64,000 nt of DNA from JAEZBP01 sp963832725 (GCA_963832725.1 CAWHVG010000002.1:1116001-1180000); one strand, 5' to 3'; numbered from the stretch's first letter, positions 44,533 to 56,107 are shown. Numbers and translations are program-made. Notes: generated by a model from the sequence alone, not told the origin.

Positions 44533-45735
44533 TCAGGCGAGGGTGGCGCGGCTCGGCGCTTCGCGGCGGCCCGCCGGGGCCCGCGAGGCGAGCACCCACA
44601 CCTGACAGAGCCCGCCCGCGGTCAGCGCCGCCAGGAAAGGGAAGGCCAGGGTGGCCAGCCAGGCCGGATGCCCGAACGCGATCGCGCCTGCGCCCCGGGC
44701 CGGCCACGCGGCGAGAGCGATGACGCCTGCCGTGTCGAGCGCCATCCAGCCGAGGAACGAGCCGCCCGCCGCCCAGGCTCCCCCGTGCCCGGTCGGGTCG
44801 ACGAAGGTCAGGAGCGTGGCGACGACCACGAGCCCCAGCACGATGCGCGACGCAGGAGAGATCCAGTCCTGCCAGGCGAGGCTCTCCACGACCAGCGCGT
44901 CGAGGCTGCCGGTGAGCACCAACCATGCTGCCGTGGCGGCCAGACCGACGCCCACCAACGTCCTGGCGAAGCGCGACGTGCGATGGGCCGCGCGGAAGAA
45001 GAGCGCCGAGGCCGAGAGCGTGATGCAACCGACGAGGAGCAAGGCCGCCGGGTCGTGCCCGCCTTCCATTCGCATCCAGCCGGCGCAGCCGGTTCCGGCG
45101 AGCCCGAGGATCGCCAGCGCCACACCTCGGCGCTCTGCGTTCAGGGGCAGCGCGCCCGCCAGCGCACATGCCGCCAACAGACCGACCAAGACCAACGCCC
45201 CGGCCGAGAGCCCGCCGAAGCCGAGCACGCCGATCGCCCCCGTGGCGCCGATCCCCAGCGCGCCCCAGCGGAGGCTCCGGCAGAGCGGCGTCTTCGGATA
45301 CCAGTCCTGCTTGAGCAGCTCCGACGCGAGAAACGCCGGCAGCTCGACCTCCTCCGCGTCCGTGACCGGAGGCACGTCGGCGACCGGCGCCCCAATCCTG
45401 GGAGTCTGAGTGCGCTGCGTGCCGGACGACTCCCGCGCGGCCGGCGGCTCGGCGCGCCGGCGCTTGTGGGTGCCCACGTTGCGCGGGAAGGCGACGACCT
45501 GCGCCATCTCCTGCGCGGCACGGCGCGTGACCGGCCGGTCGGTGCTGCGGCTCGGGTCTTCGTTCCCCGCCTCGTCGACGCTCGCCCACGTGCCCGCCGG
45601 GACCGGCTGACCGGGACTGCTCAGCTCGTCGGTCGGGAACTCGAGCACCTGCGCGCCCGGCGATTCCGCACGCGGCGGCGCCGGGCTCGAGGCCCGTCGG
45701 TCGGAGGAGTGGGGGAAGCTGCTGTCGCTGCTCAT
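44533..45735 (-). CDS. Polytopic membrane protein with disordered N-terminus
   Basis: 400 residues from ATG 45735 (MSSDSSFPHSSDRR). Residues 1-150 are Ser/Pro/Arg/Glu-rich and probably disordered. A cytoplasmic LPAFLASELLKQDWYPKTP segment precedes about eight to nine membrane helices (ALGIGATGAIGVLGFGGLSA, ALVLVGLLAACALAGALP, IVLGLVVVATLLTFV, ALDTAGVIALAAWPA). No transport motif recognised. Inner-membrane location. Divergent from the cNMP-binding gene. Confidence 0.65.
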   Translation of the reverse strand: MSSDSSFPHSSDRRASSPAPPRAESPGAQVLEFPTDELSSPGQPVPAGTWASVDEAGNEDPSRSTDRPVTRRAAQEMAQVVAFPRNVGTHKRRRAEPPAARESSGTQRTQTPRIGAPVADVPPVTDAEEVELPAFLASELLKQDWYPKTPLCRSLRWGALGIGATGAIGVLGFGGLSAGALVLVGLLAACALAGALPLNAERRGVALAILGLAGTGCAGWMRMEGGHDPAALLLVGCITLSASALFFRAAHRTSRFARTLVGVGLAATAAWLVLTGSLDALVVESLAWQDWISPASRIVLGLVVVATLLTFVDPTGHGGAWAAGGSFLGWMALDTAGVIALAAWPARGAGAIAFGHPAWLATLAFPFLAALTAGGLCQVWVLASRAPAGRREAPSRATLA

Positions 45736-45917
45736 GGATGGCGACCTGGCTCGGAGCCGCGGTGAGGCACCACGAACGGGGCACAGCATACCGCACCCGG
45801 GCGACAGATGCCGCCCGGCATTCGCCTACGTGTGTGTATGTGTGGGATGTCGTCGGGTGGGCATTGGGATGGCCGGGTGGTCCTCGGCCGCGCCCGGTTG
45901 CGATACCATCCGGCGTC

Positions 45918-47243
45918 GTGAAGACCCTTGCCGACCTTCGCGCGCACGCCGACGCCCGCCTCTTCGAGGGCCGCTACGCCGACGCGCTCCACGCCTACAC
46001 CACGCTGCTGGATCTCTCGCCTTTCAGCCTGGACGCCCGCTTGCGCCTGGCGGACTCGCTGCTCGCGCTGGGCGAAGTGCAGCGCGCGGCCGTCGTGTAC
46101 ACGGCGCTGGCGCGGCATGCCACGCACGCCGGCCACCCGCTGCGGGCGCTGGTCGCCATCGAGATCCTGACCACGCTCGAGCCGCTTCTCGAAGGCCTGA
46201 TGACCGGGTTCGCCGAGCTCTACTCGCGCGAGTCCGAGCGCTTGGGCTGCGGCATCCGGGTCGTGCCGGGCGACGAGAGTGATCCCTTGCCCGACGACTT
46301 CGAGCTGCCTGCGCTGCCGCCGGCGGAGGAGCTGGTCGCGCGGGCGGAGGCACTGGGCGCGGACCTGACGCGGGCGGGCCGGGTCTACCCGAAGCAGCTG
46401 CCTCCCTTGCCGCTCTTCAGCGAGCTGCCCGGCTCGGACTTCGCCGCCATCCTGGGACCCCTGAAGCTGCGCCGCGCCCGACCCGGCGACGTCATCCTGG
46501 CCGAAGGTCAGCCCGGCCAGAGCTTCTTCGTGATCGCCCGCGGTTCGGTGCGCGTCAGCAAGCATCTGGCCCACGGCGGTGAGAGCAACCTCGCGGTGCT
46601 CCACGAGGGCGCGATCTTCGGGGAGATGGCGCTCGTCAGCGCCTCGCCGCGCACGGCGACGGTCACCGCCCAGACGGACTGTGATCTCTTGGAGTTCGAC
46701 CGCGACGCGCTCGTCGCCGCCTCCCGCTCGGTGGGCACGATCGCGGTGGCGCTCGACAAGTTCACCCGCGAGCGCCTGCTCAACAACCTGCTGGCCACCG
46801 CGCCGCTCTTCCGGCCCCTCGACCGAAAGCAGCGCTTCGATCTGATCCGCCGCTTCAAGGCGCACGACGTGGCGCAGGGCGTGGTCATCATCGAGGAGGG
46901 CGCGCCGGGGCGTGGCATCTTCGTGCTCTTGGCCGGTCAGGTCGACGTGTCCAAGCGCGACGAGGACAGCAAGATCCTCCTCGCCACGCTGGGGCCGGGT
47001 GACGTGTTCGGCGAGATCTCCCTCGTCAACGACGAGCCGGCCAGCGCGACCGTCACCGCCGCCGCCCAGAGCACCGTGCTCTTCCTGGCGCGCGAGATCT
47101 TCGACCGCCTGGTGGAGGCCGTACCCGAGATCGGGGACTACGTGCGGGACCTGGGCGAGGAGCGTCTGATGGACACGCGCCTGCTCCTCGAGGCCGCCGA
47201 GAGCGCCGAGGAGCTCACCGACGACGACCTCATCCTGATCTGA
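45918..47243 (+). CDS. Protein with TPR-like N-terminus and two cyclic nucleotide-binding domains
   Basis: 441 residues from GTG 45918. Residues 5-75 form two TPR-like hairpins (ALHAYTTLLDLSPFSLDARL). Two Crp-type cNMP-binding domains follow, at about 165-280 and 285-400. The first has FGEMALVSASPRTATVTA with the phosphate-contacting Arg; the second has FGEISLVNDEPASATVTA, where Arg is replaced by Ala-Ser, so it probably does not bind cAMP in the standard way. No DNA-binding HTH, so it is not a Crp-type regulator but likely a signalling adaptor. Confidence 0.8.
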   Translation: MKTLADLRAHADARLFEGRYADALHAYTTLLDLSPFSLDARLRLADSLLALGEVQRAAVVYTALARHATHAGHPLRALVAIEILTTLEPLLEGLMTGFAELYSRESERLGCGIRVVPGDESDPLPDDFELPALPPAEELVARAEALGADLTRAGRVYPKQLPPLPLFSELPGSDFAAILGPLKLRRARPGDVILAEGQPGQSFFVIARGSVRVSKHLAHGGESNLAVLHEGAIFGEMALVSASPRTATVTAQTDCDLLEFDRDALVAASRSVGTIAVALDKFTRERLLNNLLATAPLFRPLDRKQRFDLIRRFKAHDVAQGVVIIEEGAPGRGIFVLLAGQVDVSKRDEDSKILLATLGPGDVFGEISLVNDEPASATVTAAAQSTVLFLAREIFDRLVEAVPEIGDYVRDLGEERLMDTRLLLEAAESAEELTDDDLILI

Positions 47244-47392
47244 CGGCCACGCGTGGGAATTCCCCGGGGATGGCTGGTCGGGGAATCGGGTCCTATCCTC
47301 ATACGTAGCAATTCGATCGGCGGGCCCCGCGCGCGCCGTTCGGACCTCCAACGGGAGGGGGCGCCCTCGGGCGCCTCTACGGGTGAGTAGTC

Positions 47393-49256
47393 GTGAGGAA
47401 GCAAACGCGTTGGATCCTCGGGCTGGCGGCTGCGGCCGTGGGCCTGCTCTTCGTCCTCTCGGTGACCGCGCGGCTCGATCGGGAGTCGGCGCCGTCCCGC
47501 GCGCAAACGCCCACCGAGGTGGATCCCGCCACCGGTGCGGTGCTCGTCGACGTCGCGGACGACGCGTCGGACGACGATCTGCGCGCCGTGGGCAGGGAGC
47601 TGCGCCAGGCCATCGCGCCCTTCGCGTGGCCTTCCGGCCGGGCGGGGCTGGGCCTCGAGATCGAGGATGACGCGAACCTCTTCCGGCTCCGTCCGCCCGC
47701 GAGCGAGGTGGCCGACGTGGTGCGCGCCCTCTCGCACGACCCTCGCGTCGAGGTGGTCGAGGTCGAGCGGAGCTGGGCGATCCCGGAGTCGGAGCGCTCC
47801 TTCGCGGTGAGCTCACCGGCGCCGGCACCCAATGATGCGCCCGACCGCTTCGTCCCGAACGATCCCTACTACGCCTACCAGTGGCACCTCGATCGGATCG
47901 GCATGCCGCAAGCGTGGACCCGCAACCGGGGCACGGGCGCGGTGGTGGCCGTGATCGACACCGGCGTGGCCTATCGGAGCGAGGGCGGGTTCATGCAAGC
48001 GCCCGATCTCGGCGACACCCGCTTCGTCGAGGGCTACGACTTCGTCCGCAACGATGCCCATCCGGACGACGAGCACGGCCACGGCACCCACGTCAGCGGC
48101 ACCATCGCCCAGAGCACCAACAACGGCGTCGGCGTGGCCGGCGTGGCACCCGAGGCGACCATCATGCCGCTCAAGGTGCTCGACGCGAGCGGCCGCGGCG
48201 GCTGGCGGCGGTATCGCGGCGGCCATCCGCTACGCGGCCGACCACGGCGCGAACGTCATCAACATGTCGCTCGGTGGCGGGATGTCGTCGAGGACTGTCC
48301 AGCGGGCCATCGACTATGCCCATGACAAGGGTGTCCTGATCGTCGCCGCGGCCGGCAACGCCTCGCGGAGCAAGGTCGACTACCCGGCGCGGCACAACCA
48401 CGTGGTGTCGGTCGGCGCCGTCCGCTTCGATCGCTCGCTCACCTTCTACTCCAGCTACGGCAAGGGCCTCGACGTGGTCGCGCCCGGCGGCGACCTGCGC
48501 GTCGACCAGAACGACGACGGGATGCCCGACGGCGTGGTGCAGAACACGCTGGTCGGCGGCGATCCCTCACGCTTCGATTACCTGGCCTGGCAGGGCACTT
48601 CGATGGCCTCGCCCCACGTGGCCGGCATCGGCGCGCTGCTCTACGCGTCGGGCATCCACGACCCGGACACGGCCGAGCGGATGCTGAAGCAGAGCGCGGA
48701 CAATCTCGGCGACGCGCGCCGCTACGGCTCCGGTCTGGTCCAAGCCTCGAGCGCGCTCGAGCTCGCGTCTCAGGGTACCGGCGCCGCCCGGGCCGGGATG
48801 GCCCTCGGCCTGACCGCGCTGATGCTGCTCTGGGTGCGCCGGCGTGAGCGTCTCGGCGTGGCGCCGGTTGCGGTCGGGGCGGTCGCGGTCCTCTTCGCCG
48901 GCGGGCTCGGTGCGCTCCCCTGGCACTGGATCCCGGCTCTCGGTGCCTCGCTGGAGCCGGTGATGTCGATGGGCCTGCTCGGCAACGGTGCGAGCGCACT
49001 CGGTCCCTACGCCGGGCTCTTGGCCCTGAGCGTCCTTCCCGCGTTCGCGGCGGTCGCCGTGGGGCTGCACCTCTCCCGGTTCCGGAGCGCGCTGGTCGGG
49101 CTCTGCTTCGGGAGCGCGGCCTTCCTCCTGGTCGAGGCGCTCTGGCCGACGGCCCACGTCGCCCTGCTGCCGGCGCTCCTGGTCGGTCCCTGGCTCGTGA
49201 CCAACGGCCTGCTCGCCCTGGGCCTCGGCTGGCTGGTCGCGCGGCCGCAGCGCTGA
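47393..49256 (+). CDS. Membrane-anchored subtilisin-like serine protease, frameshifted
   Basis: About 620 residues from GTG 47393. One membrane/signal helix (LGLAAAAVGLLFVLSV), an inhibitor-like propeptide (VLVDVADDASDDDLRAV ... VEVVEVERSW), then an S8 catalytic domain: VAVIDTGV (Asp), HGHGTHVSGTIAQ (His), INMSLGG, AAAGNA (oxyanion Asn) and QGTSMASPHVAG (Ser). The C-terminal 160 residues carry five or six membrane helices (MALGLTALMLLWVRRR onward), which is unusual for a subtilase. The shift at about 48205 (GGCTGGCGGCGG) is in a G/C run, not at GATC. Likely an extracytoplasmic processing or quality-control protease. Confidence 0.8.
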
Positions 49257-49281
49257 CATAAGGCGCCGCACCTCTGATCGA

Positions 49282-49320
49282 ACTCTCGGGGCTCGCTTCG
49301 GCGGGCCCCGAGTCGCGTTT
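49282..49320 (+). terminator. Intrinsic terminator after the subtilase gene
   Basis: ACTCTCGGGGC-TCGC, TTCG loop, GCGG-GCCCCGAGT, then CGCGTTTTCG, 26 nt after the stop. Confidence 0.6.
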
Positions 49321-49449
49321 TCGGGCCCGAATTCGCGTTCGACGAGCTCCACCGCCGAATTCTGCGGGGGACCCCCATGACATCGATGTCATGGCGAGGA
49401 GCCGGTTGAGGGCTCCAGTAGCCACTTGGCCCGCTGCCGTTCTACGAAA

Positions 49450-49892
49450 TCATTCGTAAAATCGGACATCGTCGCTCTGGCACTGACGTTGCAAGTCCAA
49501 AAACGCGAGTGGCGACCGAGGCCCCAAACCTCGACCGCCACCCATCACTTGGCTTGCGATTCGACCTGCTCTTCGCTTATCAGGTCGGTCCCTCCGGCCT
49601 TCACGAGCCCACGACACCCCTTTCGTATCCCGGGCTCGTCCCTCCGGCTTCGCTTTCTTCGCTTCACGGCTCGTCCCGCGTGTTGCTGCACGCTCTCGGA
49701 CGAGACGCTGGCTTTCCTTCTTCAGCTTGCTCTTGGTTCGCTCGAGCTTCGCTTGCCGTAGCCCTGTCTTTTTTTCTCGCTTCGCTTCTCGTATCGAACG
49801 CTTCGGCTTCGCGTTTCCGGCTTCGCCGGCTTTTTTCAGCGCCCGGTAGGTTGCAGCCTGCCGGGCGCTGACCTTTGGAACGCCCGATGTCA
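49450..49892 (-). CDS. Doubtful Lys/Arg-rich small basic protein
   Basis: An open frame of about 147 residues from ATG 49892: SARQAATYRALKKAGEAGNA then AKREKKTGLRQAKLERTKSK, strongly basic, followed by a neutral tail. Composition recalls histone-H1-like proteins, but codon use (many A-ending codons: CGA, GAA, GCA, CAA) differs sharply from all neighbours and no ribosome site is obvious. It could be a recently acquired gene or simply a purine-rich repeat strand. Not recognised. Confidence 0.25.
49817..49870 (+). terminator. Terminator hairpin plus 14-bp inverted repeat
   Basis: CCGGC-TTC-GCCGG then C and TTTTTT (49817-49836) is a textbook intrinsic terminator on the plus strand. It touches a second stem, CAGCGCCCGGTAGG/CCTGCCGGGCGCTG (49837-49870, one wobble pair). 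There is no plus-strand gene directly before it. Confidence 0.6.
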
Positions 49893-50030
49893 TCGAGCGA
49901 CGGAGAACGTTCCATCCAAGAGGGTAGTGCCCGCCGCCGTGGGATTCCAGAGCCTCACGGTGAGAACGGTGCGGCGGCGGTGCACATTCCTGCGTGCCGC
50001 GTTGGCGCGGGTGGAGGTACCATCCACACC

Positions 50031-50496
50031 ATGAGGTACGCAGCTCGCTTCGGGATGATCCTCTCGCTCGTCGCGTTGGCCGGATGCGCGGCAGTGCGGG
50101 ACGACATGCATAGGGCCGAGACCGCCTACGAGCAGGCGCGCTACGAGGACACGCTCGTCTGGCTGACCGACCTGGAGTCGGACGCGCCGTCGATCGGATC
50201 CCGAGATGCGGGCTCGATGCTACTACCTGCGCGGGATGACCGAGTACCGGCTCGGACACCGCGCGGATGCGCTCCACTACCTGGCGGTCGCCCGCGAGGT
50301 GGCCGGCGAGCGCGGGTCCGGGCTCCGTCCGGAGTGGCGGCAGATCATGGATCGGACGCTGACCGAGCTGACGCCGCGCGGGATGGACTATCACCCCGCC
50401 GACGCATCGGCGCAGCCGGGAGCGACCGAAGGCACGCCCACGAACGCCGCGACGGTCACCAGCGGTGGCGAGAGCCCTGGGGCGACCGGTATCTGA
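50031..50496 (+). CDS. Small TPR-like lipoprotein, frameshifted
   Basis: The start ATG 50031 gives RFGMILSLVALAGCAAV, a lipoprotein signal with LAGC. About 154 residues after removing one base at 50191-50201 (CGATCGGATCC, probably CGATCGATCC). The mature part reads HRAETAYEQARYEDTLVWL then CYYLRGMTEYRLGHRADALH, two TPR-like helical pairs, and ends in a low-complexity Thr/Gly tail. Probably an outer-membrane-bound adaptor. GGAGG lies about 15 nt before the start. Confidence 0.65.
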
Positions 50497-50651
50497 CGGG
50501 CTGCGGGGCGCGATCCCGCCGTGCCGGACGCCCGGCCGGCGGTCGCACGCACGCGCCCGGCGGTGAGGCGCGGGACGCTCGCGTTGACCGGGCCCTCGGC
50601 CCGCCGACGGTCGTGCCGCCCTCGCTTCTCGTGACCAGCCCGGCGGGACGG

Positions 50652-50682
50652 AACGAAAACGGCGGGGACGAAACCCCGCCGT
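50652..50682 (-). terminator. Intrinsic terminator of the DUF465 gene
   Basis: Perfect 9-bp stem ACGGCGGGG/CCCCGCCGT with an ACGAAA loop. On the minus strand it is followed by TTTTCGTTC, 11 nt after the stop codon. Confidence 0.75.
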
Positions 50683-50692
50683 GTCGTTCGAC

Positions 50693-50884
50693 CTACTGGA
50701 GCCGCTGGATGGCGTCCTTGGTCGCGAGCTTCTGTTTCTTGAGCCTCTGCAGCGCTAGCTGTTCTCGTGCAGTCAGCGTGAGCCGGGCTTCGAACTCGGC
50801 GACTTGTTCCTTGAGGCGCTTGTGGCGCGCCTCCAAGTGCGTGAGCTCCTTATAGGGATCGAAGCGGTGCTGTGACCTGCTCAT
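50693..50884 (-). CDS. DUF465 (YdcH-like) family protein
   Basis: 63 residues, charged and helical: YKELTHLEARHKRLKEQVAE then LQRLKKQKLATKDAIQRLQ, matching DUF465, a short two-helix coiled coil with a Lys-rich LKKQKL-KD-I signature. Good ribosome site (GGAGG) before the ATG. Widespread in proteobacteria; function unknown. Confidence 0.85.
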   Translation of the reverse strand: MSRSQHRFDPYKELTHLEARHKRLKEQVAEFEARLTLTAREQLALQRLKKQKLATKDAIQRLQ

Positions 50885-51233
50885 GGAACCTCCGTCCAGA
50901 AGAGACTGGCGAACCGAAACGGGGAGCTAAACTGTCAAAAAGGCCAGGGAAAGCCCGGATCGGAGCCGGTGAGCCACATCGTAGCGAGACGCTACGGGGG
51001 AATCAACAGCCCCGTTCGGGGAGACGAGACCCGCGCGTCGTTTCGTCGCGCCGGGGCTGCGGCGGCACCCATTCACGCTCTGCGAGGGCTCGGTCCGAGG
51101 TCATGAGATGCGCTCTCCGGAGGAACGACGCGGGGCTCCGATGTGTTTCCGCGGCGGGCATCGAAGGCGCCTCGACTTGCGAGTGCCGGGTGAATGAAGG
51201 ACAAGGGCCGGCGTCCACTGCCTTCGAAGGACG
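50885..51233. other. Non-coding region upstream of lolA
   Basis: 349 bp with no supported gene. Contains a perfect hairpin GTAGCG-AGA-CGCTAC (about 50981-50995) followed by CCCCGTTCGGGG, possibly leader structure, and divergent promoter space for the DUF465 gene. Confidence 0.45.
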
Positions 51234-51947
51234 ATGATGAAGCACGGTTTCCGTTCGTATCGCCTCCCGCTCGCCGCGCTCGCGCTGGCCGCCTCGGTGG
51301 CCGCGCTCGCGCTTCCGGTCCGCGCGCAGCAGAGCGAGCCCGACGCATCCACCGTCGCGGCGTGGGTCCAGACCTTCTACGACCAGACCCGCACGATGAG
51401 CGCGCGCTTCACCCAGCGCTATCACAGCCGCGTCTACGACCGCACGGAGACGAGCCAGGGCGGCGTCCGCTTCCGCAAGCCCGGGATGATGCGCTTCGAC
51501 TACGACCAGCCGAACGGGAAGATCATCGTCACCAACGGCGATCGGCTGCTGGTCTACGAGCCGCCGGATCAGGGCAGCGGACCTGGGCAGTACTACGAGC
51601 AGGCCATGGGCGACGCGCAGCTCCCCGCCGCCCTCAGCTTCCTCACCGGCACGGGCCGGCTGCAGGACGACTTCACGTTCCGGCTGCTCGCGCCCGATCG
51701 CTTCCACTACCAGGGTGGCCAGATCCTCGAGCTCCGCAGCCGCCGGCCGACCCCGCACTACTCGCGGATCCTGCTCTTCGTCGACAGCAGCTCGCAGCGG
51801 CGCGGCGTCGTCCACCGCGTGCTGATCGAAGACCAGGCCCACAACACCAACACGTTCGACTTCGAGCAGCAGCAGCTCAACCAGGACGTGCCGGCCTCCG
51901 AGTTCAACTGGCGCCCGCCGCGCGGCGCGCATCGCATCCAGCCCTGA
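51234..51947 (+). CDS. lolA: Outer-membrane lipoprotein carrier protein LolA
   Basis: 237 residues. A signal peptide (LPLAALALAASVAALALPVRAQ) leads into the LolA fold: WVQTFYDQTRTMSARFTQRY, GGVRFRKPGMMRFDYDQPNG, IIVTNGDRLLVYEPPDQ, PAALSFLTGTGRLQDDFTF. LolA carries lipoproteins from the LolCDE complex through the periplasm to the outer membrane. Given how many lipoproteins this window encodes, the role fits. AAGGAC precedes ATGATG. No LolB or LolCDE nearby. Confidence 0.85.
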   Translation: MMKHGFRSYRLPLAALALAASVAALALPVRAQQSEPDASTVAAWVQTFYDQTRTMSARFTQRYHSRVYDRTETSQGGVRFRKPGMMRFDYDQPNGKIIVTNGDRLLVYEPPDQGSGPGQYYEQAMGDAQLPAALSFLTGTGRLQDDFTFRLLAPDRFHYQGGQILELRSRRPTPHYSRILLFVDSSSQRRGVVHRVLIEDQAHNTNTFDFEQQQLNQDVPASEFNWRPPRGAHRIQP

Positions 51948-52105
51948 AGGACGCGATCGCGTCCCGCCTTCTTCGGCCGAGCGGACCCGCTTCCGATCTC
52001 GTTCCCGGAGTGGTCGTCGTTCGCCGGTCCGCGCTGCCGAGCACTCGAGCGCTCGCCTCGGAGCTCGACCATCCACGGCGTGCTCGGTTCTCCCTTGGCC
52101 GAGCC

Positions 52106-53290
52106 TCACGCTCCGAAGAGGAGCGCGTCGATGTGCGGCGCGAGCTCGGGCCAGAGGTAGCGCCGCCCCACGGTGTGCGCGGCGCGACCGAGGCGGCGAC
52201 GGAGCGCGCGGTCGTCCAGCAGTCGTTCGAGCGCGTGACGAAGCGCGAAGGCGTCGCTCGGCGGGATCAGGAGCGCGTTGCGCTCGTTCTCGAAGACTTC
52301 TCCGATGCCGCCGACGTCGCTGGCCACGATGGGCAGCCCGGCCGAGGCCGCCTCCAACAGGATGGTCGGCAGGCCTTCCGTCCGCCCGCCGCGCTCCCGC
52401 CGCGAAGGGAGGATCAGCGCGTCAGCCGCCGCGAAGAGCTCGGCCTTGCGTTCGCCCGTGACGGTGCCGAAGAAGCGTGCTCTCGCGCCGCGTTCTCGCG
52501 CCTTCGCCTCGAGCGCGCGTCGTTCGGGCCCTTCGCCCGCGATCCAGAGCTCGACCGACGCCATGCTCGCCAGCGCATCGAGCGTCGCGGCGAGCCCCTT
52601 GATCGGCACCAGCCTGCCCATGGCGAGCACCACGAAGTCGCTCGCGCCCGTCGCCTTGCGCGCGTCGCGCCGGCCCGGGAGCGGCACCGCGTCGATCCCC
52701 ATCGCGCTGACGTGCGAGCGCGAGGAGAGGTCGGCGCGCGGGACCGGTGGCACCCAGCCGAGCAGCTCGCCGCGAAGCGCCGCGCTCGAGAAGAGGAGCT
52801 GCGTGGCGCTCGCGCCGACCGCTTCGGCCCAGTGGCTCCGCAGCGGGAGCCGGCGCATCAGGTGGACGTCGGCCGAGTGCAGCACGGCGAGGTGAGGTCG
52901 GTCCTCGCGGACGCGGCCGGCCACGAGCGCGCAGGGGAGGGCCCAGTGACTGACCAACGCGTCCCAGCGCGAGACCCGTTCGCGCGCGGCTCGCTCCAGC
53001 GCCCCGGGGAAGCTCGCGAGACCCGGCCAGGCGCGCGGGTCGCGCCGCACGTTGTCCGGCACGCCGGCGCCGTAGAAGGTGCGCGACAGCCAGCGCGGCG
53101 CGTAGTGCACGTGGACAATCTCGACGCCTTCGTCGGTTGGCGGCGGGCTCGGCTCGCGCGGCTCGGGCGCGAGCACCTCGACGCGATGACCACGGGAGAC
53201 CAGCGCCCGCGCGAAGCCGCGCACGAAGAGGCCGGCGACGTCGCCCTCGTGACGCGGATAGCTCGTCGTGAGGAGGCCGACGGTCGCCAT
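52106..53290 (-). CDS. Glycosyltransferase family 4-type protein
   Basis: 394 residues. N-terminal GT-B Rossmann start (VGLLTTSYPRHEGDVAGLFV, with RGFARALVSRGHRVEVLAPE). The C-terminal nucleotide-sugar domain has VLAMGRLVPIKGLAATLDAL, LWIAGEGPERRALEAKA and the EGLPTILLEAASAGLPIVAS motif (E-x7-E) typical of GT4. Probably adds a sugar to a cell-surface polysaccharide or glycolipid. Precedes nothing on its strand; the GT2 gene lies 15 bp upstream on the same strand, so the two are likely co-transcribed. Confidence 0.85.
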   Translation of the reverse strand: MATVGLLTTSYPRHEGDVAGLFVRGFARALVSRGHRVEVLAPEPREPSPPPTDEGVEIVHVHYAPRWLSRTFYGAGVPDNVRRDPRAWPGLASFPGALERAARERVSRWDALVSHWALPCALVAGRVREDRPHLAVLHSADVHLMRRLPLRSHWAEAVGASATQLLFSSAALRGELLGWVPPVPRADLSSRSHVSAMGIDAVPLPGRRDARKATGASDFVVLAMGRLVPIKGLAATLDALASMASVELWIAGEGPERRALEAKARERGARARFFGTVTGERKAELFAAADALILPSRRERGGRTEGLPTILLEAASAGLPIVASDVGGIGEVFENERNALLIPPSDAFALRHALERLLDDRALRRRLGRAAHTVGRRYLWPELAPHIDALLFGA

Positions 53291-53305
53291 CGTCGCTCGG
53301 CCTGC

Positions 53306-54065
53306 TCAGCGGTTGGTGCTGCGCAGGATGGCGACGGGTCCGCCTTGCTCGAGCGCCCGGCGCATCCGGCGCCCGAAGCCGATGGCCAGCACCTGGGGAA
53401 AGACCGTGAAGAGATCGCGCTTCCGGATGCCGCTCACCTCTTCACCGTAGACCGGGCGGACCACGACCTCACGCACCTCGAGGCCCGCCACGGCCATGCG
53501 CGAGAGGAGATCGTTCGGGTAGCCGTAGCGAGGCCACATCACTTCGAGCGAGAGCGCCTCGAACGCGGCCCGCGAGAGCGCCGTGTATCCGCACTGCGAG
53601 TCGCGGATGGGCGAGCCCGGTGGCGACGCGCGTGGCCGCGCTCAGCCCGTGGTTTCCGAGCCAGCGGCTCACCGGCATGCGCGCGAACGCGTCGGGGTGG
53701 GAGAGGCGATCGCCCTTCGCATAGTCGGCCTCGCCGCGGAGGACGGGCGTGAGCAGCGCCTCCAGGTCGCGCGGGTCCATCTGACCGTCGCCGGCCATCA
53801 CCGCCGCCACCTGGGCGCCCGCGCCGAACGCCCGCCGATAGCCGGTGGCGATGGCCGCGCCCACGCCGCGGTTCTCGAGGTGGCGCACCAGCTCCACGCG
53901 CGGATCGTCGAGCGCTTCCACCCGCTGCGCCGTCTCGTCCCGGCTCGCGTCGTCGACCACCACCACGTGATCGACGTACGCCGGGATGGAGCGGAGAGTG
54001 CGCGCGATCAGGCGCGCTTCGTCATGCGCCGGGACCACGACCGCCACGCGAGCGCCGTAGAGCAT
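53306..54065 (-). CDS. Glycosyltransferase family 2 protein, frameshifted
   Basis: 252 residues once one extra base at about 53613 (GGG for GG) is removed. GT-A fold: VAVVVPAHDEARLIARTLRS, VVVVDDASRDETAQRV, a GDGQMDP metal-binding motif (DxD-like), and after the correction RDSQCGYTALSR, then MWPRYGYPNDLLSRM. These match dolichol-phosphate-mannose-type or polyprenyl glycosyltransferases. No extra membrane helices, so it is the soluble type. In an apparent two-gene unit with the GT4 gene. Confidence 0.8.
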
Positions 54066-54115
54066 CGCGCGGAGCCTTACAGGGACCCCGCCGCCGCGGC
54101 AAGTCCGGCGCGCGG

Positions 54116-55948
<1,833 letters not shown>

Positions 55949-55965
55949 GCTCTTCGTTCTCCGCT

Positions 55966-56107
55966 GGTACCGGCGGCCCGAAGTTCAATCCCGGGTTTCT
56001 GCAGACGACGGTTCGAACTTCGGGACGACGGATCGAGCTCCGAACGAAGTGCAGGGTTCGTGCTACTTGCACGAAAACCCGGAACGGAGTTCGGAGCGGG
56101 GACACTA
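55966..56107 (+). repeat. Dispersed leader repeat, copy 3, upstream of glmS
   Basis: Reading away from glmS: TACCGGCGGCCCGA, CAATCCCGGGTTTC, TTCGGGAC, then CCGAACGAAGTGCAGGGTTC and GTGC-TACT-TGCACGAA (hairpin), CCCGGAACGGAGTTCGG. It shares all its blocks, in order and spacing, with the copy upstream of secA (39740-39925). It begins 18 nt before the glmS start, so it occupies the whole leader/promoter region. Confidence 0.7.

Larger units (their letters stand above)
49321..50030. other. Low-GC intergenic stretch with strong hairpins
   Basis: About 700 bp, clearly less GC-rich and pyrimidine-rich on this strand, with many GCTTCGC/CTTCG words. Two stem-loops sit at 49817-49870. A possible minus-strand Lys/Arg-rich frame (49450-49892) is listed separately. 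Otherwise nothing recognised. Confidence 0.6.
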
